Source of the DNA: CAYFPX01 sp964501915
Lineage (GTDB): Bacteria > Myxococcota_A > UBA796 > CAJQPC01
Length of the DNA: 64,000 nt
Reading direction: 5' to 3'
NCBI GenBank assembly: GCA_964501915.1
Contig: CAZCVP010000004.1
Span: 1-64,000 of the forward strand
This document shows positions 43,520-52,810 of the stretch, piece after piece (position 1 is the stretch's first letter; each line of letters opens with the position of its first letter). Position numbers and translations under genes: made by a program. Below the pieces are notes generated by a model. The model saw nothing but the letters and a program-made list of their open reading frames with translations, ran no database searches and was not told the DNA's origin.

Positions 43520-45007
43520 TCAGAGCGCAGGGTCCAGGATCAGGACCCCCTCCTCGGTGACCACCAGCAGGTCGGGCCCACCGTCGCTGGTGGCGTCGCC
43601 GCCGCCGGCCCCCACCGACATGCCCAGGTGAAGCCGCTCGACGTCCCCCTGGACCTCGATGGACGCCGCTTCGCTCAAGGTCGACGTGCCCGAGACAGGA
43701 CCCAGCACGAGGTAGGCGGAGCCTCCCACCTCGGCGGCTGCACTCGTGGAGCTGTCGCCGGCCCACAGGTCATCGACACCATCGCCGTTCACATCGCCCG
43801 GACTCGCCAGCTCGTCCTTGCCTGTCAGGTGACCTTCGAGCTGCCCCACGGCAGCAGCCGACGTGGTCGCGCTCGGGATGGGGGACTCGAACACGGCGGC
43901 ACCCGCGCCGGTGCCGAGGGCCGGGATCGCCAGGGAGACTGCGACATCGGTGAGTCCGCCGCCGCTGAAGTCCGCGGCGACCGCGCTGCCGAACACGGTG
44001 GGCGTCTGGATCCAGCTATCCGAGTCACCCGCGTCGTAGGCACCCAGCAGGGGCCCGTGCAGCACGTACACACCCGCCAGGGACAGCACCAGCAGATCCG
44101 CCAGGCCGTCGCCGTTCAGGTCCCCCAGGCGGACCGTCTGTCCCAGCTCGCAGGCTGCGTCGGTCCCTGTCACGACGGCCTCCGCGTCCTCGAGGGAGCC
44201 CGTGAGGGTGGCCGGACCCAGGACCAGCCGGACCTCACCGTCGCTCTTCGAGCCGTCGCAGTCCCCCGTCGCACCCACCGCCAGGTCATCGAGACCGTCG
44301 GCGTTCACGTCGCCACCACCCGCCACGTCCCACCCCGCCCCGCCGTCCTGGGTCGCACCTTCCCACTTCCTGACGCCGTCGCCGGGTTCGAGGTCCAGGT
44401 CCCCTGTGACGGGCCCGGACACGAGAAAGGCCATGCCGGGGCTCTGGGTGTAGGAGTCCAGGTCGAAGGGAGCACCCACCACGAGCTCGGTGTGGCCATC
44501 GCCGTCGACATCACCGACCGCGGCGAGGGACCAGCCGGCCTGGGCGTCCGGGACTACGCCGCTGAGCAGGCTGTCCGTCCCCGTCTCCAGGTAGCCGCGG
44601 GCGACAGGGCCGGACAGGAGGTGGACACGACCATAGGGGCCCGTGCCGAGGGGAGCCGCGAAGCTGGCCACGGCGAGGTCATCCTGCCCATCACCGCTGA
44701 GGTCACCCACCGTCCGGGCGAGGGTGGCCCAACCGTCCAGGTCGACGTCGGCGTCAGCCGGAGACAGCAGGAGGGGGCCCTGGGGCTCCCCGGTGTCGGA
44801 GGTGTCCGCGGTGTCCGCGGTGTCCGCGGTGTCCGCGGTGTCGGTCCCACCGGAGTCGATGGGCCCGGTGTCGCTGGCGCTGTCGTGGCCCGGGGCGCTG
44901 TCCACCGACGCCGCCGTGTCGGGGGTGTCCTCCGTGCAGGCCTCACAGGCCGTGCAGGCGCTGGCGATGAGCGCCACCACGGCGAGCCGTGGGTGGTGGT
45001 GCAACAT
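43520..45007 (-). CDS. FG-GAP beta-propeller lipoprotein, second copy
   Basis: 495 residues from ATG at 45007, with GGAGAG 8 nt upstream. The signal peptide leads to a cysteine-rich lipobox region (ALIASACTACEACTE). An Asp/Thr/Ser-rich linker is built partly from tandem Ala-Asp-Thr units. Several FG-GAP repeats follow (DLSGDGQDDLAVASF, DVDGDGHTELVVGAP, DVNADGLDDLAVGA, DLNGDGLADLLVL, DVNGDGVDDLWAGD). It is a surface propeller like 7956-9335. The CATACT at 45032-45037 on the minus strand is a possible -10 box. Confidence 0.85.
   Translation of the reverse strand: MLHHHPRLAVVALIASACTACEACTEDTPDTAASVDSAPGHDSASDTGPIDSGGTDTADTADTADTADTSDTGEPQGPLLLSPADADVDLDGWATLARTVGDLSGDGQDDLAVASFAAPLGTGPYGRVHLLSGPVARGYLETGTDSLLSGVVPDAQAGWSLAAVGDVDGDGHTELVVGAPFDLDSYTQSPGMAFLVSGPVTGDLDLEPGDGVRKWEGATQDGGAGWDVAGGGDVNADGLDDLAVGATGDCDGSKSDGEVRLVLGPATLTGSLEDAEAVVTGTDAACELGQTVRLGDLNGDGLADLLVLSLAGVYVLHGPLLGAYDAGDSDSWIQTPTVFGSAVAADFSGGGLTDVAVSLAIPALGTGAGAAVFESPIPSATTSAAAVGQLEGHLTGKDELASPGDVNGDGVDDLWAGDSSTSAAAEVGGSAYLVLGPVSGTSTLSEAASIEVQGDVERLHLGMSVGAGGGDATSDGGPDLLVVTEEGVLILDPAL
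44792..44845. repeat. 9-nt tandem repeat coding Ala-Asp-Thr
   Basis: Six head-to-tail units of nine bases; four (44801-44836) are identical (GGTGTCCGC on the plus strand) and the outer two differ slightly. They encode the Ala-Asp-Thr stalk of the FG-GAP lipoprotein. Unit number can change without frameshift, so the stalk length is probably variable between strains. Confidence 0.9.
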
Positions 45008-45230
45008 GTCCGAGCTCTCCGAGACGATGGAGTATGGCAGCCGCCCCGCGAGGACCGGACCCGAAGTCCGTGCCTGGACGTCCACGGAGGCGAGGCCCGG
45101 CGTCGGTGGAGGACCCGGAGCTGTCGTGGGACCTGGAGGAGGGGTGACAGGTGGCAGGGATCGGCCGCATGCCCCTTGCCTCGCACCCCCTTCCCGATAG
45201 GGCGCACCGGCTCCCAGGACCGGAGGCCTC

Positions 45231-46544
45231 TTGCTCCTCTCTACCCTCGCCCTGTCCGTGACCTCCACCCTGTTCGCCTGCGGTGGTGGATGCGTCGAGG
45301 GTGGGTCAGGCGACGACTCGGGCAGACCGGGCGACACCGAGACGACCGGTGACTCCGGAGACACCGGTGACTCCGGAGACACCAGTGACACCGACTCTGT
45401 CGTGGTCGACACGACCTGGAACGCCGTCTACGACGGGGGGGCCCAAGACTACTTCAGCTCGGTCCAGCCCACCCGGGAGGGGGGCTTCATCGTGGCGGGC
45501 ACCACCGAGCCCGATCCCACCCACTGGCGGACCTCCGCGGCCTACCTCAAGCTCGACGCCTACGGCGCCGTGGAGTGGACCTTCCTCTACGGGGCCGACT
45601 ACAGCGACTACGGGAGCGACGCCGTCCAGACCACGGGCGGTGGCTATGTCCTGTTCGGGGACGGCTACTCCTTCTCTTCGGGCAGCGGCGGCGTGCTCAC
45701 CCTGGTGAGGGTCGACGCGGGGGGTGTGGAGGTCTGGTCCGACACCTACGGGGATCACGACGCCGACACGGAAGCCCAGGCGGTGATCGAGACCGCCGAT
45801 GGTGGGTTCCTCCTGACCGGCGCCACCATGCCCGATGGATACCTCAACGACGCCATCGTGGTCAAGGTCGCCGAGGACGGCGCGGAGCAGTGGTCGACGG
45901 TGCTGGGCAACGAGGCCGACGACTACGCCTGGGACGCCCACGAGGTGGACGATGGCTACGTGGTGCTGGGCTACGCCGAGCCCGCCTTCGACGTTGCTCA
46001 CGACCTCTGGATGTTCAAGCTGGACTTCAACGGAGAGCTGGTCTGGGAGCAGACCTACGGGGGTCAGAACTACGACTACGGCTACGACTTCGTGCCGACC
46101 CGCGACGGCGGCTACGCCATCTCCGGTGCCACCTACTCCTACACGAGCCAGATCAAGAGCGACCTCTGGATCGTGAAGACCGACGGGGACGGCGTCGAGC
46201 AGTGGATGCAGGTCATCAAGGGCGAGGGGCACCGCTACGGGATGGCCCTGGCCGAACGACCTGGAGGTGGCTTCATGGTGGCGGGGACCGAGGCCATGCA
46301 GGCGGACGGCTCGGTCGATCTGCTGGTCGTGGCGACAGACGCTGCGGGCGAGGTGGAGTGGGAGCGCGAGTACGGTGGCGACGACCTCGACACCGCCTAC
46401 GACATCGAAGCCGTCGGTGCCACCGGCTACATCGTCGCTGGCTCGTCCCAGTCCTACGACCGGCACTCCCTGTCGGACGGTTGGCTGCTCCGCATGGACC
46501 AGGACGGAGACCTGCCCGAGCAGCCGGTGGTCGTGAGCTTCTGA
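45231..46544 (+). CDS. Beta-propeller lipoprotein (DGG-type repeats)
   Basis: 437 residues from TTG at 45231, with GGAGG just upstream. The signal ends in TLFACGGGC. After a Gly-Asp-Ser/Thr linker come about six to seven repeats of the form W-x-YGG-x-D-x-DGGYxxxG, such as VQPTREGGFIVAGTT, AVQTTGGGYVLFGDG and FVPTRDGGYAISGAT. These propeller repeats are frequent in surface proteins of the Bacteroidetes and Myxococcota. It is divergent from the FG-GAP gene across 223 bp. The function is unknown; binding at the surface is inferred. Confidence 0.78.
   Translation: MLLSTLALSVTSTLFACGGGCVEGGSGDDSGRPGDTETTGDSGDTGDSGDTSDTDSVVVDTTWNAVYDGGAQDYFSSVQPTREGGFIVAGTTEPDPTHWRTSAAYLKLDAYGAVEWTFLYGADYSDYGSDAVQTTGGGYVLFGDGYSFSSGSGGVLTLVRVDAGGVEVWSDTYGDHDADTEAQAVIETADGGFLLTGATMPDGYLNDAIVVKVAEDGAEQWSTVLGNEADDYAWDAHEVDDGYVVLGYAEPAFDVAHDLWMFKLDFNGELVWEQTYGGQNYDYGYDFVPTRDGGYAISGATYSYTSQIKSDLWIVKTDGDGVEQWMQVIKGEGHRYGMALAERPGGGFMVAGTEAMQADGSVDLLVVATDAAGEVEWEREYGGDDLDTAYDIEAVGATGYIVAGSSQSYDRHSLSDGWLLRMDQDGDLPEQPVVVSF
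45348..45392. repeat. 18-nt tandem repeat in lipoprotein stalk
   Basis: GGTGACTCCGGAGACACC occurs at 45348-45365 and again, identical, at 45366-45383, followed by a partial AGTGACACC to 45392. It encodes Gly-Asp-Ser-Gly-Asp-Thr stalk residues. In-frame length variation is expected. Confidence 0.9.
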
Positions 46545-46729
46545 CCCGGGCGTCAGCGGCCCTGGCGGCCGCGTACTCGTGCTCGGCGGCGGACGAGGAG
46601 GAGGCCTGGCGTCCAGAGCCTGGAAAACCGTTCTGGAAGTTGACTTCTCCCGTGGTGGACGTCTCCGGATGGTGCCGCAGCGCAGCCTTGGGGAAGCCAA
46701 CCCCCCCCCTCGGTTGTTATCAGGAATGT

Positions 46730-46939
46730 ATGGCTAGCAAGCGACCCTCAGTACAGAAGCGGAACAACGAACTCGCCAAGCGTGAGAAGCGCCTGGCAAA
46801 GGCCGCCAAGCGCGCGGCCCGCGAGGCCAGGAAGGCCGAAGCTGCCGAAACGGTGGTCGAAGACGGCATCGATCCCGACCTCGTGGGCATCCAGGCGGGG
46901 CCCCAGCCTCCTCGTGAGGATGAGCTCCTGGACATCTGA
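46730..46939 (+). CDS. Small charged protein, basic head and acidic tail
   Basis: 69 residues from ATG at 46730, with AGGA 5 nt upstream. The first 40 residues are rich in Lys, Arg and Ala and strongly helical (NELAKREKRLAKAAKRAARE). The tail is acidic (VVEDGIDPDL, then REDELLDI). Such proteins are usually nucleic-acid or ribosome associated; the family is not recognised. The upstream 185 bp hold TTGACT at 46640-46645 but no matching -10. The start region is less GC-rich than neighbouring genes. Confidence 0.6.
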   Translation: MASKRPSVQKRNNELAKREKRLAKAAKRAAREARKAEAAETVVEDGIDPDLVGIQAGPQPPREDELLDI

Positions 46940-46948
46940 CAGCGCGGC

Positions 46949-49483
46949 CTAGAGTCCGACTCCCCTCACCACGACCAGCGGGCCGTCGGGGTTGGTGTCT
47001 CTGCGCAGGTCGATGGTGCCGTCGATGGACCACTCGTCGTGGTCCCGGTCGTCGATGAGGACCTGGGTGACCTCCCACCGGTGGGGGGCTGTGCGGCGCA
47101 CGGTGGTGTGGTGGGCCAGGCGTGCCCGGTGGTCGAAGGTCACCTGGCCGTACTCCTCCAGGTAGTCCGCCAGGGCGTCCTCGAAGTCTCCCGCTGACCA
47201 GGTCGCGCCTTCGGGGTCGGGCCTGACACAGGCCGCGGCCTCCTCGTAGTCCCCGCGGGAGAGCGCCCGCACCAGCGCGTGCAGCTCGGCGCGGATCCGG
47301 GCCTGGAAGGCACGCTTGTCCTCGGAGATGTCGACGGGGCGCTCCGGCTCGCTGCCGGGTACGTCGCGGCCGGCCACGAGCCGCTCCCACTCCGTGACCA
47401 GGCTGGCGTCGACCCGGGCCAGCATCGCCCGGAGGTAGGCCAGCACCTCCAGCAGCTCCTCGGTGCGACGCTCGGCCGGTACGTTCTGCATCAGGGCCTT
47501 GTAGACCTCGGTCAGGTACCGCAACAGCACCCCCTCGGAGCGCTGGAGCCCGAAGTCCTTCACGTAGTCGGAGAAGGAGGCGTACTGCTCCACCATGTCC
47601 CGCAGCACGGCCTTGGGCCGGATGGCCTCGCCGGCCACCCAGGGATGGCGCTCGGCGTAGGTGGCGAACAGGGCCTCGATCCAGTCGGCGCCCGGCTGGG
47701 GCCAGCTCACCTCCTTCAGGGCCTCGATGCGCTCCTCGTAGGGCACCCCGGCCGCCTTGAGCTCCCAGTGCAGGGCGTCCCGCGCCTTGTCCGCCTGCCG
47801 GAAGAGCACCGCCCGCGGGTCCTCGAGGATGGACTCCGTCAGCGACACGACGTCCAGGGCGTAGGCCTCGCTCTCCGGCTCCAGGGCGTCCAGGGCCTCG
47901 AGCAGGAATAGCGAGAGGCTGTGGTAGAGCGAGAAGTCGCGCTGCAGCCCGGGATCGAGCCCCAGGGGTCCCTGGTCGGCCTCGCCGTGGACCACGCCGG
48001 CCGCGACCAGGTCCGCCAGGAGCTGGACGGCCTGCTCGCCCAGATCGACGCGCTGGCGGTTGGGCACGTGGCTGCGGCCGATGAGGTCCAGCAGCGCCTC
48101 CAGGCCCTCCCGGGCGTCGCGCCCCTGGTCCTCGACGTGCTGCATCAGCGTGAGCAGGCGCCCGTGGTCGATCTGGAACCGCGGCTCCAGCCGCTCGGGC
48201 GGTCGGCTCACCATGCGCTCGAAGATCTCGCGGTCCCAGTGCTTGTAGCCGCGGGTGGGCGCCTTCTTCAGCGAGGGCTTCTTGCGACCGCGCAGCGCGG
48301 CCCGGTTGGCGATGCGCTTGTTCTCGATGATGTGCTCGGGGGCCTGGGCGACGACGTAGCCGACCGTGTCGTGCCCGGCGCGCCCGGCACGCCCGCTGAT
48401 CTGCTTGAAGTCGCGGACCCGGAGCAGGTCGACACGCTGGCCGTCGAACTTGCACAGGCGGGTGAAGAGCACGGTCCGGATCGGCACGTTGATGCCCACA
48501 CCCAGGGTGTCCGTGCCGCAGATGAGCTTGAGCAGGCCCTGCTGGGCCAGCTTCTCCATCAGGAGGCGGTAGCGGGGGAGCAGGCCCGCGTGGTGCAGGC
48601 CGACCCCGTGGCGCACGTAGCGGCGGATGGCCGGTCCGAAGGGGGAGTCGAAGCGGAAGTGGGCCACCGCGGCGGCCAGCGCCCGCTTCTCCTCCTTGGT
48701 GCAGGGGTCGATGCTCATCAGCGCCTGGGCCTGCTCCGTGGCGGCCCTCTGGGTGAAGTGGACGACGTAGACGGGGGCCTTGTCCTGCTCCAGCAGGCGA
48801 TCGAGGGTCTCGTGGATCGGCGTGAGCCTGTAGTCGTGCTCCAGCGGCACGGGGCGCTGGGCGCTGCTGACCTCGACCGCCGTGCGCTCCGTCCGGGCTT
48901 CGAGCTCGTCGCGGATCGAGGAGGTGTCGCCCAGGGTGGCGGACATGAGCAGGAAGGTGGAATCGGTGAGCAGCAGCAGGGGGATCTGCCACGCCATGCC
49001 CCGGTCGCGGTCGGCGTAGTAGTGGAACTCGTCCATCACCACGCTGTCGACGCGGGCTCGCGTGCCCTCCCGCAGGGCGATGTTGGCCAGGATCTCGGCC
49101 GTGCAGCACAGGATGGGGGCGTCCCGGTTCACGGCCCCGTCCCCGGTCATCAGCCCGACGTGCTCGGCTCCGAAGACGTGGCAGAGGGCGAAGAACTTCT
49201 CGCTCACCAGGGCCTTGATCGGCGCGGTGTAGACCGTGCGGCCACGCTCGGCGAAGGTCTTGAAGTGAAGGGCGGTCGCCACCAGCGACTTGCCGGAGCC
49301 GGTGGGGGTGTTCAGCACCAGGTGGTGGCCGCTGAACACCTCGAGCACGGCCTCCTCCTGGTGGTCGTAGAGGGCCAGGCCGCTCTCGGTCGTCCACTCC
49401 AGGAAGGCCTCCAGGGCTTCGTCGGCGTCGGCGAAGCCCTGCTCGGGGATCAGGCGGTCGAGGCGGGGGGGCTCGGCGGTCAT
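46949..49483 (-). CDS. Ski2/Mtr4-like DEAD/H-box RNA helicase
   Basis: 844 residues from ATG at 49483. Motifs are I TPTGSGKS, II DEFHYY, III SATLGD, the helicase C motifs HHAGLLPRYR and CGTDTLGVGINVP, and VI QISGRAGRAG. The C-terminal half is long and helical and matches the DUF3516-type extension of bacterial Ski2-like helicases in layout; the end has a small beta domain (VTFDHRARLAHHTTVRR). It probably unwinds structured RNA in decay or ribosome maturation. The small basic protein gene 46730-46939 ends 10 bp away on the other strand. Confidence 0.9.
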   Translation of the reverse strand: MTAEPPRLDRLIPEQGFADADEALEAFLEWTTESGLALYDHQEEAVLEVFSGHHLVLNTPTGSGKSLVATALHFKTFAERGRTVYTAPIKALVSEKFFALCHVFGAEHVGLMTGDGAVNRDAPILCCTAEILANIALREGTRARVDSVVMDEFHYYADRDRGMAWQIPLLLLTDSTFLLMSATLGDTSSIRDELEARTERTAVEVSSAQRPVPLEHDYRLTPIHETLDRLLEQDKAPVYVVHFTQRAATEQAQALMSIDPCTKEEKRALAAAVAHFRFDSPFGPAIRRYVRHGVGLHHAGLLPRYRLLMEKLAQQGLLKLICGTDTLGVGINVPIRTVLFTRLCKFDGQRVDLLRVRDFKQISGRAGRAGHDTVGYVVAQAPEHIIENKRIANRAALRGRKKPSLKKAPTRGYKHWDREIFERMVSRPPERLEPRFQIDHGRLLTLMQHVEDQGRDAREGLEALLDLIGRSHVPNRQRVDLGEQAVQLLADLVAAGVVHGEADQGPLGLDPGLQRDFSLYHSLSLFLLEALDALEPESEAYALDVVSLTESILEDPRAVLFRQADKARDALHWELKAAGVPYEERIEALKEVSWPQPGADWIEALFATYAERHPWVAGEAIRPKAVLRDMVEQYASFSDYVKDFGLQRSEGVLLRYLTEVYKALMQNVPAERRTEELLEVLAYLRAMLARVDASLVTEWERLVAGRDVPGSEPERPVDISEDKRAFQARIRAELHALVRALSRGDYEEAAACVRPDPEGATWSAGDFEDALADYLEEYGQVTFDHRARLAHHTTVRRTAPHRWEVTQVLIDDRDHDEWSIDGTIDLRRDTNPDGPLVVVRGVGL

Positions 49484-49556
49484 GGCCGAAGGGCTGTATC
49501 CGATGTGTGCCGTCCAATTGCGGGCGGATGGGCCGGCGAGCAGGTAGGCGGAGCAC

Positions 49557-50246
49557 ATGGGAAGTGTGCTCGCTCTCGTCGTCATCGCCTGTCTGCTCTA
49601 TGTCTTCGTCCAGGTCGGCAGCATCGCCTTCCAGCTCACGGGACTGGACCGGGCGACCGCCCAGTTCCAGGCGCTCTCGGCCGTCACCATGACCGGGTTC
49701 ACGACCCTCGCCTCGGAGCGGGTGGTCCGCGACCCCCGCCGCCGCCGCATCACGACCGGGCTGATCGTGATCGGCTACGCCTCGACCGCCTCGATCATCG
49801 CCGCCATGGTCTCCACCGTGGCCTACAACACGCCGCTCCAGACCGCCATCGACCTGGTGCTCATGGCGCTCGGGCTCGTGGTGCTCGTCCTGGTGGTCCG
49901 CAAGACCCACCTCGCAGCGCGCATGGAGCGCTCCGTCCGGCGGACCCTGGTGAAGCGCCTGATGCCCCACCCCGTGCCTCACGAGGAGCTGTTGCTCTAC
50001 CAGAAGGGCTTCGCCATCACCCGCATCGAGGTGCCCCTTGGGTCCCGGCTCGCCGGGCGGACCCTGCGGGACGCCGCCCTGCCACAGCGTCGCATCCAGG
50101 TCCTCACCATCGAGCGCGAGGGAGAGGTGATCCCCATCCCCCACGCCGACGACGTGATCGAGGTCGGCAACCACCTGGTGCTCTACGGCGAGCCGGACAA
50201 CGTCCAGGCTGCCTTTGGCACGGAGCCGATCGCTGCGCTCGGGTGA
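49557..50246 (+). CDS. TrkA_C-domain membrane protein, putative ion transport regulator
   Basis: 229 residues from ATG at 49557, with GGAG 5 nt upstream. Three or four membrane segments surround a P-loop-like FQALSAVTMTGFTTLASE, which recalls the TrkH/KtrB selectivity motif. The C-terminal domain is RCK_C (FAITRIEVPLGSRLAGRTLR, then HLVLYGEPDNVQAAFG). RCK_C domains bind cyclic dinucleotides or ions and gate potassium systems. A small family with this layout exists. Whether it conducts ions itself is not known. It diverges from the helicase across 73 bp. Confidence 0.75.
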   Translation: MGSVLALVVIACLLYVFVQVGSIAFQLTGLDRATAQFQALSAVTMTGFTTLASERVVRDPRRRRITTGLIVIGYASTASIIAAMVSTVAYNTPLQTAIDLVLMALGLVVLVLVVRKTHLAARMERSVRRTLVKRLMPHPVPHEELLLYQKGFAITRIEVPLGSRLAGRTLRDAALPQRRIQVLTIEREGEVIPIPHADDVIEVGNHLVLYGEPDNVQAAFGTEPIAALG

Positions 50247-50265
50247 GGGGCGTCAGGGCCGCGCG

Positions 50266-50353
50266 GTGACGAACCAACCGAAAACCCGCCATGGGGGGCC
50301 CGGGGTGGACCCCCCCGTGCGTCTGGGGGGCGGGGCGTGGGCGGGTTGGTCAC
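50266..50353. terminator. Large imperfect inverted repeat between convergent genes
   Basis: GTGAC and CAACC plus CCGCC on the left (50266-50290, with 4-nt bulges) pair with GGCGGGTTGGTCAC on the right (50340-50353). Inside, GGGGGG (50293-50298) pairs with CCCCCC (50311-50316). It lies between the convergent TrkA_C and MMPL genes and could terminate both. No U-tract is present. Confidence 0.4.
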
Positions 50354-50388
50354 CCAGTGGGTACGAACGGCCTTACTCCGGACCTTCG

Positions 50389-52698
50389 TCACCGATGGCG
50401 CCGGTGATCGCCCAGGCGAACGACGGGCAACACCCACCACAGGGCCGCCACCGCGGCACCCGCCACGCCGCTCAGGGTGGCGAGCCCCACCGTGCTCAGC
50501 ACGGGCGTGTCCGCGGTCACCAGGCTGCCGAAGCCCGCCAGGGTCGTCAGGGCACTCAGGACGACGGCGTGTCGAGTCGTGTCGCCGTGTCGCCGGTCGG
50601 CCGACTCGACCATGAAGACGCCGTAGTCCAGGCCCAGCCCCAGGATGAGGACCATCGCGCTGACGCTCACGGCGTTCCAGGGCACGCCCGTCAGCGCCAT
50701 CGTGCCGAAGGTCCAGGCCACGGCCGTGAGACAGGGGAGGGCGGCCGCGAGGGCGCGACGGGGTCGACGGTAGCGCAGCGCCAGGAGCGCCAGGATGCCT
50801 GTCGCGGCAAGGCCCCCGAGCCGCACCAGCTCCTGCTGGATCTCCTCGACGCCCTCCCGGGCGAGCTGCGCCGGGACCAGCAGCCGGGCCTCCGGGGCCA
50901 CCTCGAGCACGGCCCGCTCGGCGGCCGCGGCCGTGACGTCGTCGTCGAACACCAGGCTGAGCATGACGTCGGTGCCGTGAGCGCCCTGCCGCACGTGCAG
51001 CCGGGTCAGCTCCTCCAGCGGCGTTCCGGTCCAGGTGTCCAGGGGCAGCTCGGTGGGGCGCGGGATCAGGGCACCGGCCGTGGCCCCGGGCGCGAAGCCG
51101 GCTGCGAGCGCCGCCTGCTCGAGGTCCCCTCGCAGGACCGTGTCATCCGGGAGGGCGCCGACTCGCCGGGCGATGGTGGACGGGCTGGGCAGGGCCGCCA
51201 GCGGACCGGCGATGTCCACCCCCGGGAGCGAGGCCGCGGCAGCCTGGACAGCCGTGGCGAGCTCGAGGGCCTCGCCGAGGGTGGTCCCGCTCACCACCGC
51301 CATGCCTCCGGTGCCGAAGCCGCCGTAGCGGTCGGCCAGCTCGGCCTCCAGGGCCGCCGTCGTCGCCCGTCGCCCGGTCAGCGAGCGCGGGTCTCCGTCG
51401 AAGGTCGTCGCGGGCGACAGGGCGAGACAGCCCACGGTGAAGGCCAGGGCCACGAGCCCGGGAGCCAGTCCGCTGGCACCGAGGCGGAGCAGCGGAAAGG
51501 GCCGCTGGCCGACGAGGGCGCACAGCCAGGGGCCGAGCAGCCAGGTGCCGGCCAGGGCCCCCGACACGGCGGTGGCGCCGAGGATCCCGAGGTCGGCCAC
51601 CACCGGGAAGCGGCTGGTCGACAGCACGGCGAAGGCCAGCAGCGTCGAGCCCCCGCCGAGGGCATAGGCCGGCAGCAGCCGGCGGCGGGCCGCCCGCGCC
51701 CCCTCCAGGCGCTCCTCCCAGGACGCCCCCGGCTCGGCCGAGGCCTCCACGTAGAGGTGGATCCAGTAGTCGATGCCCAGGCCCAGCAGGGGTGCGGTGA
51801 AGCCCAGGTTGACGCCGTGGACCGGGCTGAGCAGCGCACAGGCGGCGCCCCCGGCGGCGATCGCCAGCACCAGGGGGGCCAGACCCCCGAGGGCGGGACG
51901 CAGGCTTCGAAACCCGACGGCGAAGATCACCACCAGGCAGAACACACCGAGGGCGCCGCTGCGGTGCAGGTCCAGGTGGATGTCGGCGGCGTTCTCCGAC
52001 GCGATCCGGTGGCCACCCAGGTAGTCCCCGGGCAGGCCGCCGAGGGCCAGGTGGTGGTCGATCCGCTCGAGCAGGGCGCCGTCCGGGTCGGCGGCCAGGG
52101 CACTGGTGACGGGCCGGGCGAAGATCACGGCACGCTCGCCGCTGGCGTCGAGGAAGTGACCCCGCCGCACTTCGACGCGGAAGGGCCCCGGGGCACTCCG
52201 GAGCTGCTGGGTGGCCAGTCCCCAGAGGTCCAGCGGGTCGACCCGGAACGCCGGCTCGTAGAGGCTGGCGGCGGGCCCCGAGAACCTGGCCAGCCAGGCC
52301 TGGAGCGCCTCGGCGATGCCTTCGGGGCGGGTGCGTCGGGCGAGGACCTCGGCGGGGATCAGCGCCGTGGCCACCGGGGCCAGGGCGACCTGGAGGGCGA
52401 TGCCCTCGTCGAGGGCGACCCGGTAGCGGGCTCGCTCGAAGGAGGGGTCGGCCTCCAGCGAGGCCCCGACGGCGTCCACGGCCTCGTGGAGGCGCTCGGC
52501 CTCTACGCCTCGTCCATCCAGCTCGATCACCATGACGTCGGCGACACTGAACTCGCGCAACAGCTCCATCGCCCCGGGGAGGGGGCCGTCGGGCGGCACG
52601 AGCAGGGCGATGTCGTTGGTGAACGTGGTCCGGCTCGCGAGGCCGACGCACAGCACCAGGAGCAGGCCGTAGAGCCAGGGGGCCTTCACAGCGGGCAT
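50389..52698 (-). CDS. MMPL/RND-type exporter (COG4258-like)
   Basis: 769 residues from ATG at 52698. Two MMPL modules, each with one helix, a periplasmic domain and a five-helix bundle, are visible. The typical GLGIDYWIHLYVEASAE and ILGLGLDYGVFMVESADRRH segments each carry the charged helix-4-like motif. Such exporters move lipids, polyketides or aryl polyenes and often sit next to carrier-protein pathways, here divergently across 112 bp at 52811-56987. It probably exports the product of that pathway. Confidence 0.87.
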   Translation of the reverse strand: MPAVKAPWLYGLLLVLCVGLASRTTFTNDIALLVPPDGPLPGAMELLREFSVADVMVIELDGRGVEAERLHEAVDAVGASLEADPSFERARYRVALDEGIALQVALAPVATALIPAEVLARRTRPEGIAEALQAWLARFSGPAASLYEPAFRVDPLDLWGLATQQLRSAPGPFRVEVRRGHFLDASGERAVIFARPVTSALAADPDGALLERIDHHLALGGLPGDYLGGHRIASENAADIHLDLHRSGALGVFCLVVIFAVGFRSLRPALGGLAPLVLAIAAGGAACALLSPVHGVNLGFTAPLLGLGIDYWIHLYVEASAEPGASWEERLEGARAARRRLLPAYALGGGSTLLAFAVLSTSRFPVVADLGILGATAVSGALAGTWLLGPWLCALVGQRPFPLLRLGASGLAPGLVALAFTVGCLALSPATTFDGDPRSLTGRRATTAALEAELADRYGGFGTGGMAVVSGTTLGEALELATAVQAAAASLPGVDIAGPLAALPSPSTIARRVGALPDDTVLRGDLEQAALAAGFAPGATAGALIPRPTELPLDTWTGTPLEELTRLHVRQGAHGTDVMLSLVFDDDVTAAAAERAVLEVAPEARLLVPAQLAREGVEEIQQELVRLGGLAATGILALLALRYRRPRRALAAALPCLTAVAWTFGTMALTGVPWNAVSVSAMVLILGLGLDYGVFMVESADRRHGDTTRHAVVLSALTTLAGFGSLVTADTPVLSTVGLATLSGVAGAAVAALWWVLPVVRLGDHRRHR

Positions 52699-52810
52699 GC
52701 TACCCGAGCGGGGTGGGCGGGGAACCGCGTGGGCGTCGAACCCGGCCCGCTCTCCGTCGGCTGAGCCGTTATGGGGCGGCGGTTCGTGGATCGATGAGCC
52801 CGAGGTCTGG

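Noticed and set aside
46734..50174. 1146-codon open frame on the minus strand over the helicase
   Set aside because: It is an out-of-frame shadow of the helicase gene with Arg/Pro/Gly-rich, low-complexity translation and no motifs. High GC makes such long frames common here.
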